A stretch of DNA of 64,000 bases, from the NCBI GenBank assembly GCA_900548355.1, contig URKR01000008.1:21483-85482 (forward strand), given 5' to 3'. A model generated the notes under the pieces. That model did not search any database. It worked only from the letters and a program-made list of their open reading frames with translations, and was not told the DNA's origin. The translations under genes were made by a program, and so were the position numbers. Of this stretch, positions 60,867 to 64,000 are shown piece by piece. The stretch comes from an uncultured Oscillospiraceae bacterium. GTDB taxonomy: Bacteria > Bacillota > Clostridia > Oscillospirales > Ruminococcaceae. Positions within the stretch are counted from its first letter, which is position 1. Each line of letters begins with the position of its first letter.

Positions 60867-61601
60867 ATGCTAACACTCAACCACGTCGGCTATGAAACCG
60901 ACGATAACAAGGAGATCCTGCGGGATATCAACCTGACCATCCAGGATCGTTTTGTGGCAATCACCGGCCCCAACGGCGGCGGTAAATCGACGCTGGCCAA
61001 GGTGATTGCAGGTATTTACCAGCCTACCTCGGGCCAGATTCTGCTCGACGGGCAGGATATCACCCACCTTTCCATCACCGAGCGCGCAAACCTTGGCATC
61101 TCGTATGCATTCCAGCAGCCGGTTCGGTTCAAAGGCCTCAAGGTCAAGGACCTTCTGAGCCTGGCGGCCGGCAAAAATACCGATATCAACACCGCCTGCG
61201 GTTACCTGAGCGAAGTCGGCCTGTGTGCGCGCGATTATATTGACCGCGAAGTCAACGCAAGCCTTTCGGGCGGCGAGCTCAAGCGCATTGAGATCGCCAT
61301 GGTGCTTGCCCGCGGCACCAAACTTTCGATCTTTGACGAGCCGGAGGCCGGCATTGACCTGTGGAGCTTCCAGAACCTGATCCATGTCTTTGAAAAAATG
61401 TATGAGCAGACCCGCGGCAGCATCCTCATTATTTCCCACCAGGAGCGCATCCTAAACATTGCCGATACCATTGTCGTCATCAAGGACGGCGGCATCCAGC
61501 GCATCGGCCCGCGCGCCGAAATCCTGCCGGCGCTGCTTGGCAGCGCCGACGCCGCCAACCCGGCCTGCAACGTACTCACCAGCAAAATGGAAGGGGTGTG
61601 A
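60867..61601 (+). CDS. sufC: SufC-type Fe-S assembly ATPase
   Basis: 244 residues: Walker A GPNGGGKSTLAKVI, Q-loop YAFQQP, signature ASLSGGELKRIEIAMV, Walker B LSIFDEPEAGIDLWS with the SufC-specific insertion and switch ISHQER. FQQP and EAGIDLWS separate SufC from transporter ATPases. With SufB it forms the cluster-assembly scaffold. GGAGG lies before the ATG; an upstream frame is only 5' leader. SufB follows 3 nt later. No sufS, sufU or sufD in the operon, the arrangement known as minimal SUF (SMS). Confidence 0.93.
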   Translation: MLTLNHVGYETDDNKEILRDINLTIQDRFVAITGPNGGGKSTLAKVIAGIYQPTSGQILLDGQDITHLSITERANLGISYAFQQPVRFKGLKVKDLLSLAAGKNTDINTACGYLSEVGLCARDYIDREVNASLSGGELKRIEIAMVLARGTKLSIFDEPEAGIDLWSFQNLIHVFEKMYEQTRGSILIISHQERILNIADTIVVIKDGGIQRIGPRAEILPALLGSADAANPACNVLTSKMEGV

Positions 61602-61604
61602 CCT

Positions 61605-62525
61605 ATGATCGACGCGATTGAAAAGAAGCTGCTGCACGAGGTGGCCGAACTGGACGCGCTGCCGGTCGGCGCCTACAACATCCGGGCCAACGGCAAGCTG
61701 CAGAGCCGCAGCACCACCGCCAACATCGATATTGTCAGCAAGGAGGACCTGCCCGGCATCGATATCTATATCAAAGCCGGCACCAAAAACGAGAGCGTCC
61801 ACATCCCGGTCATCATCTCCCAGACCGGCCTGACCGACCTTGTCTACAACGATTTCCACATCGGGGAGGATGCCGATGTCACAATCATTGCGGGCTGCGG
61901 CATCCACAACTGCGGCGGCGGCAACGCCCAGCATGACGGCATCCACACCTTCTATCTTGAGAAAAACGCGAAGGTGCGCTATGTCGAAAAGCATTATGGT
62001 GAAGGCGACGGCCGCGGCAAACAGATTATGAACCCGACAACGATCGTTCACCTTGCACAGGGCGCTTCGCTCGAGATGGAAACCACCCAGATCGCCGGTA
62101 TCGATGATACAATCCGCAAGACCAGCGGCGACCTGGCCGCCCAGGCAAGCCTTGTCATCAAGGAGAAAATCCTCACCGTGGGCGACCAGCACGCCGTGAC
62201 CGATTTCAATGTCGAGCTCAACGGCGAAGGCTGCTCGGCCAATGTGATCTCCCGCAGTGTTGCGCGGGATCACAGCGTGCAGGAATTCAAGAGCAATATC
62301 AACGGCAATACGGCCTGCGCCGGCCACAGTGAGTGCGACGCAATTATTATGGACGACGCCAAGGTCATCGCGACCCCCGGGCTTGTCGCCAACAACATTG
62401 ATGCGACGCTGATTCATGAGGCTGCGATCGGCAAAATCGCCGGCGAGCAGCTCATCAAGCTCATGACGCTCGGGCTGACCGAACAGGAAGCCGAAGAGCA
62501 GATCGTGAACGGTTTCCTTGAATAA
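61605..62525 (+). CDS. sufB: SufB-type Fe-S scaffold protein (SMS type)
   Basis: 306 residues, far shorter than classical SufB (about 470), because the long N-terminal region is missing; the beta-helix core is present (LVYNDFHIGEDADVTIIAGCGIHNCGGGNAQHDG; KYVEKHYGEG-type motif at VRYVEKHYGEGDG; GHSECDAIIMDDAKVIATPGLVANNIDATLIHEAAIGKI). The conserved Glu/His and Cys-rich GCGIHNCGG loop may ligate Fe-S. Matches SmsB of anaerobes. A terminator follows. Confidence 0.9.
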   Translation: MIDAIEKKLLHEVAELDALPVGAYNIRANGKLQSRSTTANIDIVSKEDLPGIDIYIKAGTKNESVHIPVIISQTGLTDLVYNDFHIGEDADVTIIAGCGIHNCGGGNAQHDGIHTFYLEKNAKVRYVEKHYGEGDGRGKQIMNPTTIVHLAQGASLEMETTQIAGIDDTIRKTSGDLAAQASLVIKEKILTVGDQHAVTDFNVELNGEGCSANVISRSVARDHSVQEFKSNINGNTACAGHSECDAIIMDDAKVIATPGLVANNIDATLIHEAAIGKIAGEQLIKLMTLGLTEQEAEEQIVNGFLE

Positions 62526-62563
62526 GCGGCAGACAAAGCGATACCCAAAAGAGAAAGAATAAA

Positions 62564-62620
62564 GAACACGCTCGGCGGCTTGCGCGCTTTTTGCCCCGCC
62601 GTGCGGTTCTTTGTTCTTTT
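62564..62620 (+). terminator. Terminator after sufB
   Basis: GAAC-CGC-CGGCGG arm pairs with CCGCCG-GCG-TTC (imperfect), then TTTGTTCTTTTTTC. Confidence 0.7.
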
Positions 62621-62657
62621 TTCTTTTCCATTTTTAAAATCTTCTCGCAATTTCCCG

Positions 62658-62686
62658 TGACAAACCACGGCCGGATGTGTTATACT
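62658..62686 (+). promoter_or_regulatory. Promoter of rlmB
   Basis: TGACAA, 17 nt, TATACT; a CCTGTCGGC-ATAA-GCCGGCGGG hairpin sits in the leader just after the start. Confidence 0.55.
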
Positions 62687-62744
62687 GTATCTGTATACCT
62701 GTCGGCATAAGCCGGCGGGTGAAAACTTCACCGGAGGCATCCTA

Positions 62745-63515
62745 ATGATCAACCAAAATGACCGCGGCGGCGAACTGCTTTGGGGCAAAAACCCGGTAAC
62801 GGAGCTGCTGCGCAGCGGCGCCGGGGCGGATACCCTCTACCTGGCTGATTCCCTTGACCCGCGGGCAGCCGGGTATTACACTGCGCTTGCGCGTCAGGCC
62901 GGGGCGGTTGTCAAGCGGGTACCGGTCGGTAAACTGCAAAAAATGACCGGCACCGCTGACCACCAGGGCGTGGCGGTGCGTGCCGCCACCATTGAGTATG
63001 TCGAACTTGAGGACCTGCTCGCACGGGCCGAAGCCGCCGGCGAACCGCCCTTCCTTGTCCTTTGCGATGGGATTGAGGACCCGCACAATCTGGGTGCAAT
63101 CCTGCGCACCGCTTTTTTGTGCGGGGCCCACGGCGCAGTCATTCCGCGGCGCGGCGGCGTCGGGGTGACCGGCACCGTCATGAAGGCCAGCGCCGGCGCG
63201 GCCGCCCGGCTGCCGGTGGCCCGTGTTGCCAACCTGGCCGGGGCCATCCGCACCCTCAAAGACCGCAATGTCTTTGTCTACTGCGCCGACCTCGGCGGCG
63301 AGCCGCTTGAGAAAAGCAACCTGTCCGGCCCGATTGCGCTTGTGCTCGGCAGTGAAGGCCGCGGCCCTGCCGCCCTGACTCGCAAGCTGTGCGACGGCGC
63401 GGTTACCCTGGGCATGCACCCCGGCGCTGCAAACACAGGCGTGGACAGCTACAATGTCAGCGTGGCGGCCGGTATCCTGTGTTACCATATTTTGCAGTGC
63501 CGCGGCAATACCTGA
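62745..63515 (+). CDS. rlmB: TrmH/SpoU-family 23S rRNA (or tRNA) 2'-O-ribose methyltransferase
   Basis: 256 residues: short N-terminal substrate-binding domain (WGKNPVTELLRSG, residues 12-85), then SpoU methylase domain with motif 1 LVLCDGIEDPHNLGAILRTA, motif 2 LVLGSEGRGPAALTRKLCD and motif 3 NTGVDSYNVSVAAGI, the trefoil-knot SAM site. In RlmB the target is G2251 of 23S rRNA; the motif-3 sequence here, DSYNVSVA rather than SLNVSVA, is a small deviation. CGGAGG precedes the ATG by 8 nt. Confidence 0.93.
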   Translation: MINQNDRGGELLWGKNPVTELLRSGAGADTLYLADSLDPRAAGYYTALARQAGAVVKRVPVGKLQKMTGTADHQGVAVRAATIEYVELEDLLARAEAAGEPPFLVLCDGIEDPHNLGAILRTAFLCGAHGAVIPRRGGVGVTGTVMKASAGAAARLPVARVANLAGAIRTLKDRNVFVYCADLGGEPLEKSNLSGPIALVLGSEGRGPAALTRKLCDGAVTLGMHPGAANTGVDSYNVSVAAGILCYHILQCRGNT

Positions 63516-63606
63516 GTCTGCCCGCTGCGCGCGGCCATACCGGCGCAGGGAAGGGGCAGGGCGACGAATTTTGACTTACTGACAGTCTTGGGGAGATTCG
63601 ATTTTT

Positions 63607-64000
63607 ATGCCAAGCAAACGCACCAATGATTCGGTGGACCGCATCCTGGAAGAGCTCAGCCATCAGCAGGCCCGCGAGGTTGTGCGCGACAGTGTGAACG
63701 ACCGCAAGGTGGACGAGATTCTGCGAAGCGTCGGGATCGACGCTTCCGCCCCGGGTACCGGCCACACCGCGCTGGGCCCCATCGGCAAAGAGGACCTGCC
63801 GGCTGTTGAGATCGACGGCAGCGAGGTGGAAACGGCCGACCGTTTTTCTACGGCCGTGCTGGATGATATTCTGCGCGACCTGCCCAGCATGCAGAAACTG
63901 CACCATGAAAAGCCCCCGGCTGCGCCTGCCCGTACCCAGCCGGCCCCGCGCCCGGCTGCCCGGCCGGCCCAGCCGGTCCGCCCGGCCGAAAGCGCCCGCC
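63607..64000 (+). CDS. Unknown protein with repeated DxIL helices, 3' end outside window
   Basis: Open frame of at least 131 codons running off the window. GGGGAGA lies 10 nt before the ATG. Three similar helical stretches occur: SVDRILEELS, KVDEILRSVG and VLDDILRDLP; after them the sequence becomes Pro/Ala/Arg-rich (PAAPARTQPAPRPAARPAQP), like a disordered linker. No signal peptide or domain seen in the visible part. The remainder may carry a folded or membrane domain. Lies 91 nt after rlmB, same strand. Confidence 0.75.
   Translation, partial: MPSKRTNDSVDRILEELSHQQAREVVRDSVNDRKVDEILRSVGIDASAPGTGHTALGPIGKEDLPAVEIDGSEVETADRFSTAVLDDILRDLPSMQKLHHEKPPAAPARTQPAPRPAARPAQPVRPAESAR

Noticed and set aside
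1..64000. tRNA, rRNA, CRISPR arrays, prophage genes
   Set aside because: Looked for TpsiC-loop-like words, regularly spaced repeats and phage structural or integrase genes; none found.

Overview
The window looks like a GC-rich chromosome segment from a Gram-positive gut anaerobe, most likely an Oscillospiraceae/Ruminococcaceae member of the Gemmiger-Subdoligranulum-Faecalibacterium type. This is inferred from Firmicutes signatures (T-box leader, YtrA-type GntR regulator, SpoIID domain, type II CBS-pyrophosphatase, minimal two-gene SUF system, strong AGGAGG ribosome sites) combined with GC-rich codon use. No tRNA, rRNA or CRISPR array was seen.

Layout. 0-4.6 kb: exonuclease III (cut by the window edge), two MATE exporters and class II fructose-bisphosphate aldolase. 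4.6-10.4 kb: a probable glucuronide-utilisation locus with two tandem cytoplasmic GH79 (heparanase/beta-glucuronidase-type) hydrolases, a TetR regulator and a divergent GPH sugar:cation symporter. 10.5-15.3 kb: type I pullulanase, a small unknown gene, greA (with a terminator-like leader) and lysS. 15.4-16.9 kb: a Fic protein behind a palindrome-bearing promoter and a VbhA-like small protein. 17.1-19.3 kb: an OmpR-type two-component pair. 19.4-26.5 kb: a YtrA-regulated ABC operon with duplicated permease/exoprotein pairs, one ATPase and a lipoprotein; the second permease is frameshifted. 26.8-28.4 kb: proC-proB.

28.42-31.68 kb: an AT-rich island (TnpV, TetR, alpha/beta hydrolase, gene remnants) bounded by a perfect 42-bp direct repeat that itself contains a promoter. 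31.8-37.2 kb: an Fe-S aldo/keto reductase, then a response regulator/kinase operon with two secreted or anchored proteins. 37.4-39.9 kb: cysteine desulfurase and thiI. 40.0-44.7 kb: cinA followed by a 1096-residue protein that appears to combine a degenerate CinA-like region, a membrane segment, a degenerate class B sortase-like domain and a SpoIID domain; this is the most unusual item here. 44.9-51.0 kb: patatin, DUF523, two tandem AI-2E/PerM-family proteins, an orphan PASTA protein and an MFS protein. 51.5-57.8 kb: CBS-pyrophosphatase, typA (also with a terminator-like leader), an Asn T-box with asnB, and a GNAT acetyltransferase. 57.9-60.6 kb: a GT-C-like membrane protein and a GT2-GtrA fusion. 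60.9-64.0 kb: SufC/SufB (SMS-type), rlmB and an incomplete unknown gene.

Themes: paired promoters sharing candidate operators (glucuronide locus; YtrA operon), leader terminators in front of greA and typA, duplicated neighbours (GH79, permease/exoprotein, AI-2E), and long intergenic dyad elements that recur in several gaps.
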